The notes beneath the pieces were generated by a model, which ran no database searches, had not been told where the DNA came from, and saw only the letters and a program-made list of their open reading frames with translations. Shown here piece by piece: positions 1-11,189 of a stretch of DNA of 64,000 nucleotides. Position 1 is the first letter of the stretch; each line of letters opens with the position of its first letter. The translations under genes and the position numbers were made by a program. Origin of the DNA: Lucinisca nassula. Its lineage: Eukaryota > Mollusca > Bivalvia > Lucinida > Lucinidae. The DNA is taken from assembly GCA_963580285.1 (NCBI GenBank), contig OY757013.1, forward strand, positions 150,489,564 to 150,553,563, given 5' to 3'.

Positions 1-1403
1 CATGGCTTACTTCCTAGTTCCTTCTCCTTAGTTCTTACTTCTTAGTTCCTACTTCTTAGTGCTTACTTCTTAGTTCCTTCTTCTTACTTCTTACTTCTTA
101 GTTCCTACTTCTTACTTCTTAGTTCCTACTTCTTACTTCTTAGTCCCAAGTTCTTATCTCCGAGTTGCTATTTCTGAGTTGTATAATTATAGGTATAAAC
201 GGTGGCATGCATGTATGTCTATATGTCTGTCTGTCTGTATGTTTGCCGACTTGCTACATGGGTCCGTCCGCCAATCTGTATGCCTGTCTGTCTGTCTGTA
301 TGTGCGTGTGTGCGCGGCGTGTGTGTGCATCTGGCATGCATGCATGTATGTATGTATGTATGTATGTATGTATGTATGTATGTATGTATGTATGTATGTA
401 TGTATGTATGTATGTATGTATGTATGTTTGCCTACTTGCTAGTAAGTGTACTTGCATGCGTGCGTGCGTACGCGCCTGCGTAGTAACACATGCACGTACA
501 CTGTACACGCATGCACATGTCTTATTTCCTAGTTCCTACTTCTTAGTTCCCCTTTTTCTTAGTTCTTAGTTTCTACTTCTTACTTCTTAGTTCCTACTTC
601 TTACTTCTTAGTTCCAAGTTCTTATTTCCTAATTTCCTATTTGCAATTTCTGAGTTGTACGATATTTGGTTTAAACGCTGACGTGTATGTATGTCTGTCT
701 GTCTATATGTCTGTCCGTCTGTCCGTTTAACTGTATGTCCGTCTGTCTGTCCGTCTATCCGTTTAACTGTATGTCCGTCTGTCTATCTGTCTGGCTATAT
801 TTGCCAACTTGCTGCGTGTGTCCGTCCGTCAATCTATATGCCTGTCTCAATGTGTGTATGTGCGTGCTTGCGTACCTGCGTGCGTATGTATGAATGTATG
901 TATGCATGTATGCATGTTTCCCTACTTGCGTGTGCGTGTACTTGCATGAGTGCGTGCGTACGCGCCGGTGTAGTTACACACATGCACGTACACTGTACAC
1001 GCATTCACGTGTCTTACTTCCTATTTCCTACTTCATAGTTCTTAGTTCTTACTTCTTAGTTCCTACTTCTTACTTCTTAGTTCCTTTTTCTTACTTCTTA
1101 GTTCTTACTTCTTAGTTCCAAGTTCTTAGTTCTGAGTTGTAATTTCTGAGTTGTATAATTATGGCTATAAAAGGTGACATGCATGTATGTATGTATGTAG
1201 GTCTGTCTATCTGTCTGTCTATATATCTGTCCGTCCGTCCGTCCGTTTAACTGTTTTTCTCTGTCTGTCTGATTATGTTTGCAAACTTGCTGCGTGCGTG
1301 CGTCCGTCAATATGTATGCCTGTCTCTCTGTCTATCTGTGTGTGCGTGCGTGCTTGCTTGCGTGCTAGCGTGCGTGCGAGCGAGCGTGCGTGCGAGCGAG
1401 CGA

Positions 1404-1434
<31 letters not shown>

Positions 1435-1790
1435 TATGTATGTATGTATGTATGTATGTATGTATGTATGTATGTTTGCCTAATTGCGTGTACTTGCGTG
1501 CGTGCGTGCGTACGCGCCTGCACACACATGCACCTACACTTTGCATATATGAATGCATGTGTTAGCACGCGTAAACGCACGCAGGTACACACACAGACAT
1601 ACAAACATACATATTTACAGATATACCTGCATATCACCATTCATACCTCTAATTAAACATCTCGGAAATTGCAACTCGGAAATAAGAACTTGGGACTAAG
1701 AAGTAAGAACTAAGAAGTAAGAACTAAGAAGTAGGAACTAAGAAGTAGGAACTAAGAACTAAGAAGTAAGAACTAAGAAGTAAGAAGTCC
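1..1790. repeat. Microsatellite-rich tandem array bounded by an inverted repeat
   Basis: Three long units (about 1-640, 640-1130, 1130-1655) each run from a CTTCTTAGTTCCTA-type decamer tract through an AGTTGTATAATTAT-like joint into TGTC/TGTG/ATGT tetranucleotides. A pure (ATGT)n tract covers about 339-427, and further ATGT tracts lie near 1434-1473. At 1664-1790 the decamer tract returns in reverse complement. Long open frames here (MYVC or CVRA repeats) are microsatellite artefacts. Confidence 0.85.
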
Positions 1791-1799
1791 CTACCAGGC

Positions 1800-2190
1800 T
1801 TTCGTAGTTAACACTTGAAATATTTGTCCCAATATTTTTGCGGAAGTAATTCCAGACCACACCTCAGGTAAAGAATGTACCCTGGATTTTTTCTTTAAAA
1901 AAAATGTACACTGCACAGAGTAAGAACTGTAAGCATCATTTGAATACAAATTTTGTGTCATTTTCCTTTCTTTCTAAGAAAATAAAGAAATGACAGTTGG
2001 GTATAGCAGGATTTAAAAGAAACATGCGACACAAACAGCTTTACGGCACATTAACGAAATCGATGATTATGATCTGGAAAGCTTAAACTTGAGATACCGG
2101 CATTATTTGCATACAATATCACTTCGAACTACGACATATTAACACTCAGCACTGTTTTAACACACGATTGACACACATAATCTTTATTTC
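1800..2190. other. Unassigned stretch next to the gypsy remnant
   Basis: AT-rich. It holds homopolymer A at about 1896-1907 but no recognised repeat, RNA gene or exon. It may contain the 3' non-coding end of the gypsy element, but no LTR or polypurine tract could be identified. Confidence 0.4.
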
Positions 2191-2191
2191 A

Positions 2192-2680
2192 CAGGTTCCT
2201 TTCTCTTGCGCTGTGGAATTGTCCTATGTTGACCAGTATTAGATGTCATTTTTTTCTGATGTTTCAGACTAGTTCTGTGAATATATATCCTACAAGGAAT
2301 CGGCTTAAAATACGATGCATCTCTGGTAACAGTCATGTCATTATGTCGAATTTTAACAATTGAACCTTAACTCCAGGCTTTGGGTTAAATTGTGGAGTTA
2401 TTTTGTTCCCTTTTGGCTGTTTCACAAGAACAGGATCACCTATACTGAACTTTCAGCGTTTTGCTCCTGTTTTCTTGTCTGCATATTGTTTACCTTTTTG
2501 CTTTTCTTGAGTGTCCATTTTTTTCTTATCTATCTTTCCGTTTTACTGAGAACGGAGGAAACAAAGTTTTCTAGAATCGATTGAACATAATGTCAGCAGG
2601 TGTATGACCAGATGAAGGGTGCGGACTTGCACGATATAATTCCTGAGAAATTTGGTAACTTCTGGTTTAAAATGGTGTCC
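2192..2680 (-). pseudogene. Gypsy integrase C-terminal tail, decayed
   Basis: Reading the minus strand across several frames gives a gypsy-like tail: an NYxASPHPSSGHTPADIMF-like segment near 2580-2660, a DPVLVKQPK-like segment near 2400-2440 and VTRDASYFKPIPC near 2280-2330. The frame then runs out near 2192. This is the downstream continuation of the integrase at 2916-3412, separated from it by a SINE. Frameshifts and stops make it non-coding. Confidence 0.7.
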
Positions 2681-2699
2681 CTCAATAACCGTTTATCTG

Positions 2700-2915
2700 T
2701 TCGGTCTAGTGGATAAGAGCGCTGACTGTTAATCATTAGGTCAGTTACCCCTGTGGGTTCTAGCCTAGCTCGGGTCACATATGAGATGCCAAGTTCTGCA
2801 ATGGAAGGTCAGGTAGTTTTTCTCCGGGTAAGCCGTTTTTCGCCTACCTGTGATTAACGATCGGCTCGATACCAGTGCACTAATCTGGAAAGGGCCGTAA
2901 AACCAAAACCAAAAT
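2700..2915 (+). repeat. tRNA-derived SINE (family E)
   Basis: It starts with a tRNA-like A box (TCTAGTGGATAAGAGCGCTG) and continues through GGGTTCTAGCC to GGCTCGATAC and a short CAAAACCAAAA tail. A second copy, split by a MITE, lies at 42066-42490. It sits between two parts of the gypsy integrase, so it inserted after the gypsy element. Confidence 0.8.
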
Positions 2916-3412
2916 CCGTTGATCTGGTCGCCTTTTGTAATGGCGACATGATTTTTTTCATGACTGTTTGCAAAGGAGGTGCAGCGGTTTTACTCGTCGG
3001 TGTTTGAAACCCATTTCCGTTGAAGGGCGGACCGGAATCTGTCCAGCAGACTGATGGAATTTCAAATATAGAAAAGGAAAATATGCGATCTAGTCGTTGT
3101 ATAACGGTTGAGGCCGAAATAGATGTCATCACTTCCACTACAGGGTATCTACTTAAATCTTCAATAACGAGCATGAAATAATTTGACGGTCCTATGCTTC
3201 CTAAAATGTCTATAGAGACTTCATCCCACGGTCTCTTAGACGAAATACTGGGTAAAATTGGTTCTGGAGTGTTATGCGGAGAAATTGACAAGCAGGGTAT
3301 ACAGTTTTTACATTTCTCTTCAACAACAGGGTCTTTGAAAGGAAACCATACATTTTTTCGTAGGAGAGTCTTGGGTTTTTCAATACCTAATTAAGTGTCC
3401 TGGGTGTGCAAA
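2916..3412 (-). pseudogene. Gypsy integrase core (H2C2 finger plus DDE domain), degenerate
   Basis: The minus strand encodes LGIEKPKTLLRKNVWFP and EEKCKNCIPCL (H2C2 zinc finger, with a stop in the HxxxH part), then PWDEVSIDILG with the first catalytic Asp, DLSRYPVVEV, and WTDSGPPFNGNGF with the second Asp. The usual region with the catalytic Glu and the GxxER motif is not recognisable. This is a K02A2.6-type Ty3/gypsy integrase. It is a relic of an LTR retrotransposon whose protease and RT lie at 6690-7228. Confidence 0.85.
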
Positions 3413-3507
3413 ATCCACAACATTTTCTGTAAACTCAGAGGTATTACTAGCCTAGTAAATTCCTGTCCGTCTCTATCCACTACAGTGAACTCGGTATGCC
3501 TTATTAA

Positions 3508-3745
3508 CCCATTTAGTACCGGAAACCCCAACACGGGTAGTTGGCAAACAGTGCAGGCCCAGATCAGACGCCGCGTTCTTCAGACGCCGCAGAACGCGGC
3601 GTCTGACCAGGGCCTACACTGTTTGCAAAAAAAAAATCAGCCATTTTCCAAATAGTTTTTGAAGAAAACACAACCTGACACCCCTAAATTCGAAATTGAC
3701 TCTTGCTGTATATAGGAAGAAAGATTACATTTGGTACAAAAAGGG
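3508..3745. mobile_element. piggyBac-type MITE, TTAA-flanked (copy 1)
   Basis: Begins TTAA|CCCATTTAGTACC at 3504 and ends AAAGGG|TTAA at 3749. The inside carries a GC-rich hairpin at 3550-3620 (GCAGGCCCAGATCAGACGCC and its complement). TTAA target duplication plus CCC...GGG ends is the piggyBac superfamily signature. There is no coding capacity. Confidence 0.75.
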
Positions 3746-3893
3746 TTAATCTGGTCCAGTTTCTTATTCCATCTCTTTGTTTTCACTGTCAGAACAACAT
3801 TTTGCAATGTTTTATCAGCCAGCTTTCGTTGCAGATACAATATCGCGCTGATTCAGTTAAAGCTTTTGGTGCAGAGTTTGACGCGAAAACATG

Positions 3894-4172
3894 CATTACG
3901 AAAACACGCCTATACAAATACATTGCCACCTTTATCGCCGAAAAACTGAAATTTTTATGATGAAAAATTGTGATATTTTTCTTATTTCTGCTCAAAATAT
4001 AGATTGTGGGCACTCGTTAGAACCGCCTCATCGAGGCGGTTCTAACGAGTACCCACGATCTATATTTTAGAGCAGAAATAAGAAAAATAAGGTATACCCC
4101 CTTAAACCCCAGTTTTACTGTATAAAAGTGGGGTTGAAGGGGGTCAAAATTATATAGGCTGGTTTCATGATG
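3894..4172. mobile_element. Hairpin MITE, type A (copy A1), palindrome intact
   Basis: Terminal inverted repeats CATTACGAAAACACGCCTAT / ...GGTTTCATGATG enclose a near-perfect palindrome centred at about 4031 (arms CTCGTTAGAACCGCCTCATC...). One flank reads TTTTTCTTATTTCTGCTC. The other carries the TATACCCCC...GGGGTTGAAGGGGGTC block. Confidence 0.85.
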
Positions 4173-4179
4173 AGGCGTA

Positions 4180-4530
4180 CATAATCCTGTGTTGAGTTAT
4201 GACTGAAAGTATGTCTGCACATGTAGTCCAAAATAAAGACGACCTTATAATCATATGTTGCTAGACGTTAACGCCAACATTCGAGTCAAAGTGACTACTG
4301 CATTGCCCTGGGTTTGCTTTGTGTACCAAATATGACTGTATGGGGTCTGTCATCTATCACTAACGTAAATGATTTTCCAAAGAGGAATAAATAAAAATGC
4401 TCTACTCCATACACAATGGCAAGTTATTCTCGCTCTGTTTGCGAACAACGTTGCTCCACTGGGCTTGCATTGGTCGCTATTTTATTTTCCTGACACAGAG
4501 TAGCCTCTAGACTGCTACACAGCCTTCTAT
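4180..4530. other. Unassigned stretch
   Basis: No exon, RNA gene or recognised repeat. It ends with a short TTTTAAAATAGAAAATAG joint at the start of a Penelope 3' fragment. Confidence 0.4.
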
Positions 4531-4539
4531 TTTAAAATA

Positions 4540-4795
4540 GAAAATAGAAATGAAGGCAATGATCAGGAATCGATTCAATTAATCCAGACACCAAAGGGAA
4601 AGAAACACAAACACGAAACAACAGACTCTAATGGAAACATCAATAGCGTAAAGCCAAAAGGACAGTTACTTTCCCACAAAATGGCCAATTGGCTATCCAA
4701 AACAAAATAATAAGCGACACAATTACCCAAAGACAAACAATAACAAAAAATAAACCGCGACAGAAGAACCGCCTTGGAACTGTCGGTGAAGTCTG
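4540..4795 (-). mobile_element. Penelope-like 3' fragment (5'-truncated)
   Basis: Starts GAAGGCAATGATCAGGAATC on the plus strand (the element's 3' end) and runs through GACACCAAAGGGAAAGAAAC to CGACAGAAGAACCGCC. It matches the 3' UTR of the coding copy at 27344-29498. Confidence 0.75.
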
Positions 4796-4859
4796 TGTAG
4801 CAGTCTAAATGGCCTCTTAACCGACTGGGCTACCGTCCACCCACAACTCCGTTTCTTTT

Positions 4860-5150
4860 GAAGGATTGAAATATGACACTATGAAGTCAACAGTGAGGCT
4901 GTCATTTAACGTTTGAAAAGCATTTTTTGCTGATGCTGATACAATCGTCGAGTCCTTGTAAAATTTACTTTATTTCGTTATTGAATATTTTTGGCGAAGC
5001 CGAAATTCCATAATTTAACCTTTCGCCTCAGACCTACATGGATTGATAATACAGTAATAGCTTATTTCCAGCTGATTGCAACCATCGTTCATATCAATTG
5101 TTGTGAACATTTTAGCACAATTTAGCTTTAACGTAATAGCGTCAATATTT
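4860..5150. other. Unassigned stretch before the mariner
   Basis: No feature recognised. The likely left end of the adjacent mariner is GAGGGCGAGTCAATAAA near 5160. Confidence 0.4.
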
Positions 5151-5159
5151 GGTGTTACG

Positions 5160-6245
5160 AGGGCGAGTCAATAAACAGCCAGCCTAACTTATTTCTGGGT
5201 GAGATCGACCCCTTCTTTTTCGATGTAATTGTCCGCTAGAATGATACACTTTGACCAACGCTGTTCCAGTGCCAACATCCCAGAACTGAAGAAACCAGTG
5301 TCCGTGTCTCCGATCTGCTCCTCAACTGCCGCCACGACCTCTTCGTTTGACCGGAAATGATCTTCACGCATATCCTTTTTACAAGTTTTGGAATAGTCAC
5401 TAGGAGCTAAGTCCGGAGAATAGGCGGGGTGCAGTATGAGCTCGTGCCCATTCCGCTTAACAGCATCCATTGGAATTTTACAAGTGTGGACTCTAACGTT
5501 GTTCTGTTGCAGCAGAAGCCCTTTGGAGTTTTTCACGGATCGCAGTTATCATTTGGTCGTGCAAATTTGAATAAAACGCACCTGTTACTGTACTTTTCTT
5601 TGCTACGAGTAGAAAATCCAACATTATAACACCTTGTTCGTCCCAAACTACAGTTGCCACTATCTTGCCAGCAGAGGGTTGCTTTTCGAACTTCTTGGGC
5701 CTCGGAGAATCCTACCCACTGGCGACTTTGAGTTTTATTTTCTGGTTAATAATAATGGACCCAGGTCTCATCTACAGCCACCAGACGGGAAAGAAAATCA
5801 TCTTCCTTTGACCTAAACCGCTTCGACAAGTCGCTGCATACTGATGCTCTGGTTGCCGTTTGCTCGTCGCTAAGGGAATTTGGTACCCAACGAGCTGAAA
5901 GCTTGCGCGTACCCAAGGTATCATGTAAAATTGATGAAAATGTGTAATGCATTCGCTAATTTTTTCACCTTAATCAGAGTACACCAGATCCCATCTTTGT
6001 TACACATTTCTTCATCGGTGGCATCAGATGGGCTTCCAGACCTGGTTTTGTCTGCTAAAGGCCTTCTACCTCATATGAATTCGCCAACCCAGAATTTAAT
6101 TTGTGCATACGATAGTGTAGAATGTCCATAAACATTGGTCAACTCGCAATGTAAATCCTGACGTGTTTTCACTTTCAAATACAAGTACCGAATTACAGCA
6201 CGTTACTCAACTTCTGACGAAAAGCTAGGTTTTTGTATCGCTAGC
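5160..6245 (-). pseudogene. Mariner transposase relic 1
   Basis: Almost the whole mariner transposase can be followed on the minus strand, across several frames. From about 6130 there is an HSTLSYAQIKFWVGEF-like part, then PLADKTRSGSPSDATDEEM. Residues ARWVPNSLSDEQ and VDETWVHYY (first catalytic Asp present) lie at 5746-5952, and HPAYSPDLAPSDY and GMLALEQRWSKCI at 5189-5536. The second catalytic site reads LLQQNNVRVHT, where the family has Asp, so D is changed to N. Many frameshifts and stops are present. The element and a SINE composite (6340-6690) sit inside the gypsy pol relic. Confidence 0.85.
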
Positions 6246-6342
6246 CATGTTTGACGTTCAGTTTAGAAATGAATTTTATTTTTCTGCTGTTCATAAAAGT
6301 ATGAACGCAGTGGGTTGTGTGCGAAGTCAATGAACCCCGAAG

Positions 6343-6690
6343 GTTCACTGCAAAGTCCCACAAAATTGGAAGCAACGTCTCCAAAATGTTTGTTTGATTT
6401 CAGGCTCAACGTCCCCGTCAACACAGTATAGGTCATTTTGGAGACGTTGCTTCAAGTTTTGTGGGGGCTTTTACCCGACATTAAGATGAAATGACTTAAG
6501 AAATGAAATTTATTTTTCTGCAGTTCATGGACAGCCTTAGATCCTCTAACCGGTTTAAGCTCAGAGTGTAAGCATCATGCAGCTCATCTATTTCTTCAAG
6601 CCCCGATGGGCGCGGCCCGTCTCCAAAATGATCTATACAGTGTTAACGGGGACGTTAAACCTCAAATCAAACAAAAACAAACAAATTTAG
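6343..6690. repeat. SINE-B composite with inverted head segments
   Basis: Three pieces of the SINE-B family lie in alternating orientation. 6352-6396 is sense (GGAAGCAACGTCTCCAAAAT), 6397-6610 is antisense (ACGTCCCCGTCAACAC...GCCCCGATGGGCG), and 6617-6690 is sense again, ending TTAAACCTCAAATCAAAC. See also the finding on this structure. Confidence 0.75.
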
Positions 6691-7228
6691 CTTCATTAGA
6701 TTTTCTCATATCCACGTATATCCGTATTTCTCAATTTTTCTTAGGTGCAACAATAATGGGACTTACCCAATCCGTCGGTCCTTCCATCGTTTCAATAATA
6801 TACTTCAAGTTTCTTTTCTACGCAAATGAAAATGTATCCTGCGGTGATCTTGTGCCACAGAAGGTTTTTGTTTTTAGTTTACCGATACCTTCAAAAAGTC
6901 CTGAATATTGTTTCACTAATTTCTCGGTATTTCCGTTAGCGAAGAAGGTACATGTAAAGAGTTTATCTCTGGAATTAACTCTAACTGAACTGAGATATCA
7001 TAAGACAACAGTGGGTCATTATCTCCTCTAATTACCTACAAATCAACTGTTATAATTTTCCAATGCATTTCTGCTGCAGTGTGTAGTTTTCCTTTGATAG
7101 GAATGTTTTCTTTCTCTCCAAATACATAAGCCTTTGTGTCTTTTTGATAGATCTTAGGCATTGTTTTCATTCTGTTTATAACTGACTTTTTCAAAAGACT
7201 GACGGAGCTTCCTGTGTCCACTGATATA
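6690..7228 (-). pseudogene. Gypsy protease-reverse transcriptase fragment
   Basis: The minus strand encodes ISVDTGSSVSLLKKSVINRM, an aspartic protease with the DTG triad, at 7228-7036. In other frames it continues with TFCGTRSPQDTFSF, then EGPTDWVSPIIVAPKKN and EIRIYVDMRKSNEA, the start of a gypsy RT palm. The sequence stops abruptly at the SINE composite at 6690 and is cut on the protease side by MITE A2 at 7229. The finger and palm with the YxDD box are missing. Confidence 0.85.
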
Positions 7229-7510
7229 CATCACGAAAACACACCTATATACTTTTGACCCCCTTGAACCCCACTTTTATATAGGAAAACTGGGGTTTAC
7301 AGGGATAAACCTTATTTTTCTTATTTCTGCTCTAAAATATGGATTGTGGGTACTCGTTAGAACCGCCTTATCGAGGCGGTTCTAACGAGTACCCACAATC
7401 TATATTTGGAGCAGAAATAAGAAAAATATTACAATTTTTGGCCTAAAAATTTTCTTCTTTTTTTCTGCGATAAGGTTACAATGTATTTATATAGGCGTGC
7501 TTTCGTAATG
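7229..7510. mobile_element. Hairpin MITE, type A (copy A2), palindrome intact
   Basis: Ends CATCACGAAAACACACCTAT and GCGTGCTTTCGTAATG. The central palindrome at 7349-7397 has arms GTACTCGTTAGAACCGCC. It inserted immediately before the gypsy protease DTG codons. Confidence 0.85.
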
Positions 7511-7539
7511 ATTTATATTTCAGGCCATTGATAAAAAAA

Positions 7540-10003
7540 TAGCCATCGGAAGAGATGGCAAATTCCCCCGACCAAAAGCCAATATGGCCTGCAGAAGATT
7601 GTTCACCAATAGAAAGTGCACCAGAATTAAATCAGCAATATATCACAAAAGTATTGCAGGTATGGCCATCACAAGATTATACTGTCAGGGGAGATAACTA
7701 AACAAGAGGCCCATGGGCCACGATGCTCACCAGAGCTCAGGCGGGCACTGCCCACTGGCAGCCATGTATGGTTTTAATTTATTGATTATAAAGTCTCCCA
7801 AATGAACCCCTATTCCTTGTGGACTCTGTATCTGAAATATGAGGCCTTTTATGAAGTGGAGGGGTGGGAGATGACCCAACAGAGCCCAATTTGATATCAT
7901 TGAATGCATCTTATCATAAGGAACAAGAAAATATATGGTTTATGGGTGGGGGTCTTAACGGTTTCTGAGATTATGAAGTGGATGGGGTGGGGAATGGCCT
8001 GGGCACATCCCAGGAGACTGAGGAGACCCCCAATTTTGTGTCTCTGAATGCGTTTTATCATAAGAAACAAGAATATATATGGTTTAGGGGTGGGCATCTG
8101 ATAGGTTTCTGAAATTTATCCCTTTTATGAAGTGGCAGGGTGGGCATGGCCCCGGCACACCCCTGAAGACCCCTAGTTTGGAATCACTGAATGCGTCTTA
8201 TCATAAAGAACAATAATATATATGGATAAGGGGTGGGGATCTGAACGGTTTCTGAGAATTTGGGCCTTTTATGGAATGGACGGGGTGGGACAGGGCCCAA
8301 GCACATCCAAGAGGACCCCCAGGTTGGTGTCACTGAATGCATCTTATCATAAGAAACAAGAATATATATGGTTTTGGGGTGGGGATCTGAAAGGTTTCTG
8401 AGATATATCACCTTTTATGAAGTGAAGGGGGTGGGGCAATGGTACATCCCGGGAGACCCCTAGGTTGGTATCACTGAATACGTCTTATCTACAGAAACAA
8501 GAATATATATGGCTTAGGGATGGGGATCTGAACGGTTTCTGAGAAATTGGGTCTTTTTTGAAGTGGAGAGGGTGGGGCTTGGCCCGGGCACTTCCCAGGG
8601 GACCCCCAGGTTGGTGTCACTGAATGCGTCTTATCATAAGAAACAAGGATATATATGATTTTGGGTGGGGATCTGAATGGTTTCTGAGATATATGGCCTT
8701 TTATGAAGTGGAGGGGGTGGGGCAGGGCCCTGGTCCATCCCAGGGGCCCCCAGGTTGGTGTCATTGAATGTGTCTTATCATAAGGAACAATAATATATAT
8801 GGTTTAGGGGTGGGGATCTGTAAGGTTTCCGAGATATTGGGCCTTTTATGAAGTTGAGGGGATGGGGCAAGGCCCTGGTACATCCCACGGGCCCATAGGT
8901 TGGTGTCAATGAATGCATCTTATCATAAAGAACAAGAATATATATGGTTTAGGGGTGGGGGTCTAAACGGTTTCTGAGTTATATGGCCTTTTATGTAGTG
9001 GAGGGGGTGGGGCATGGCCCCGGCGCATCCCGGGGCCCCCAGGTTAGTGTAACTGAATGTGTCTTATCATAAGGAACAAGAATATATATGGTTTAGGGGT
9101 TGGGATCTGTAAGGTTTCCGAATTATTGGGCCTTTTATGAAGTGGAGGGGGTGGGGCAAGGCCCCAGCGCATCCAGGGGGCCCTCAGGTTGGTGTCAATG
9201 AATGTGTCTTATCATAAGGAATAATAATATATATGGTTTAGGGGTGGGGATCTGTAAGGTTTTGGAGTTATGGCCATACAAGGTTATATTGTCAGGGGAG
9301 ATAATTAAAAAACCAGGGCACCCAGAGTCGTGGTTCTTGAACGGGACACACCTGCTTAACCTCATGTACAACTGTACCAAGTACCATCAATATATCTCAA
9401 AATGTGTTGGAGATGTGGCCATCACAAGGCAGTGATTCTATATTATTGGAAGGGGAGATAACTCAAAAACCATGGCACCCAGAGTTGTGGTTCTTGTGCA
9501 TGACACACCGTCTCGACCTTGTGAACAACTGTGCCAGGTATCATCAATATATCTTAAAGGGTATTAGAGTTATGGCCATCACAAGGTAGTCACTCAATTT
9601 TATTGGAAGGGGAGATAACTCAAAAACCATGACAACCAGAGTTGTGGTTCTTGTGCATGACACGCTGTCTCACCCTTGTGAACAACTGTGCCAGGTATCA
9701 TCAACATATCTCAAAGGGTATTGGAGTTATGGCCATCACAAAGTAGTCATTCTAATTTATTAAAAGGGGAGATAACCCAAAAAGTATGGCATCCATAATG
9801 CTGGTTCTTGTGCATGACACGCCGTCTCAGCCTTGTGAACAATTGTGCCAAGAACCATCAATGAATCTCAAAGGGTATAGGAGTTATGGCCATCACAAGG
9901 TTGCGTCTACGGACGGACGGACGGGCGCACGCACGGACGCACGGACAGACGGTCGGACGCCAGGCTGATCGCTATATCCCCCGAACCTATTCGGTCGGGG
10001 GAT
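7540..10003. mobile_element. Pearl-like tandem-repeat element(s)
   Basis: A left arm (ACAAGAGGCCCATGGGCC near 7703) is followed by about ten copies of a ~144 bp unit (7850-9260, marked by TTATCATAAG at 7911, 8055, 8198, 8344, 8631, 8775, 9064 and others). Then come four units of exactly 157 bp spacing (GGCC at 9417, 9574, 9731, 9888), an (ACGG)n tract at 9907-9957 and a hairpin (CCCCCGAA...TTCGGTCGGGGG) at 9977-10001. This order is that of bivalve pearl / non-autonomous Helentron elements. Minus-strand frames such as KPYIFLFLMI are repeat artefacts. Confidence 0.75.
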
Positions 10004-10139
10004 AAAAATGTTTCAGGAGGTTTTTGTTTTATTCCAAAGGAAATGTCCGTTTTGGCATTTCCGACTCATCACTTTCATTCTTGGAATCTGTGCAGGTAAC
10101 TGGGTCCACCTGTTTCACACGATTTTGCCTGTTTTTTCT

Positions 10140-10148
10140 TTCTTTCTT

Positions 10149-10181
<33 letters not shown>

Positions 10182-10182
10182 A
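10140..10182. repeat. Poly-T tract
   Basis: A TTTC run passes into about 30 T. Confidence 0.9.
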
Positions 10183-10311
10183 AGCAATCAGATACAAAAT
10201 GATGTCTTTTGATACAATACGCAAAAAAAATCCCTTCCTTTTGCAGGGCATCATCCTTGTCGTTGAGGGAAATCGCCACTGCAATAACGGCATTCTGTAT
10301 TTCTTTTGTGT

Positions 10312-10598
10312 TCGCCCATCGGGGCTTGATGGAAATAATTGGGCTGCATGATGCTTCCACGCAGAGCTAAATTCGACCGCACACGAGTACTGGTAAACCG
10401 CTTAGGGAATCTAAGCCTGCCCAGGCAAAGCGGTGCGAGTCGGACCGTCCATGCTTATAAACCCTATTGGTTTCATTGGGCTTGAGAAGTCATTTCAGCT
10501 CACTGTCGGGTAAAAGTCCCACAATACTGGAAGCAACGTCTCCAAAATGACCTATATAATGTTGACGGGGACGTTAAACATCAATCAAACAAAAACTT
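10312..10598 (+). repeat. SINE-B copy
   Basis: Runs from CGCCCATCGGGGCTTGATGG through GCAAAGCGGTGCGAGTCGGA to GACGGGGACGTTAAAC and ATCAATCAAACAAAAAC. The A-rich end sets the sense strand. Other copies: 12158-12400, 31528-31816, 46326-46618, 60092-60322. Confidence 0.8.
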
Positions 10599-10901
10599 TC
10601 TTTTGTGTTATGCATTCGATTGACTTTTACGTTGTGTTGTATTGTGTTAACAGCCATAAGATTTTTCTGTGTTTTTACTTTTCCTAACGCGCCGTTATGT
10701 CCAGTTTCTATTTCTCTGATTCTATTGTTCGAGCAGCTGATAGTAAATTTATTAAGTCCATCTTTTTTTTTCTTTTTGAAGAACTTTTGATTTGCAACCT
10801 TCAATGATATGTGACTTAATTTTCTTTGGTTTGTCCATAAATCCGCAATTTTCAGCTTTTTGTTCTCGGAGATGTAGCACTGATGAGTTAGGAAGCCTTC
10901 A

Positions 10902-11164
10902 CATTACGATAACACACCCGTGCGACATAATGCATTTTTCCCATCTCCAAAATGGCTATTTTCTGATGAAAATCCGTGATATTTTTCTTATAAATACTGC
11001 AAACATAGGTCGTGGGTGCTCGTTAGAACCGCCTCAATGAGGCGGTTCTAACGAGTACCCACAACCTTTGTCTTGGAGCAGAAATAAGAAAAATAATGTA
11101 TACCCCCGAAAACCCAGTTTTCCCTATATAAAGTGGGGTTTAGCGGGGTGTTCATTTCACGGAC
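10902..11164. mobile_element. Hairpin MITE, type B (copy B1), palindrome intact
   Basis: Left end CATTACGATAACACACCCGT. The palindrome at 11019-11062 has arms CTCGTTAGAACCGCCTCA, and the right end reads GTTCATTTCACGGAC. Type B differs from A in both outer arms but shares the palindrome and the GCAGAAATAAGAAAAAT joint. It is flanked by a 72 bp direct repeat. Confidence 0.8.
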
Positions 11165-11189
11165 TTGTCCATATATCCGCAATTTTCAG

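Noticed and set aside
165..1656. Many frames of 60-134 codons with MYVC, CVRA or HTYI repeats
   Set aside because: All are translations of tetranucleotide repeats on both strands; no start context or family motif.
2854..3291. 145-codon frame read as a free-standing gene
   Set aside because: It starts inside a gypsy integrase and ends in SINE sequence; only the integrase part has meaning.
7850..9260. CRISPR-like regular array
   Set aside because: Units are ~144 bp with no short repeat plus unique spacer layout, in a eukaryotic context.
7727..9589. Series of frames containing KPYIFLFLMI and similar
   Set aside because: They recur at the 144 bp period of a tandem array and reflect the repeat, not a gene.
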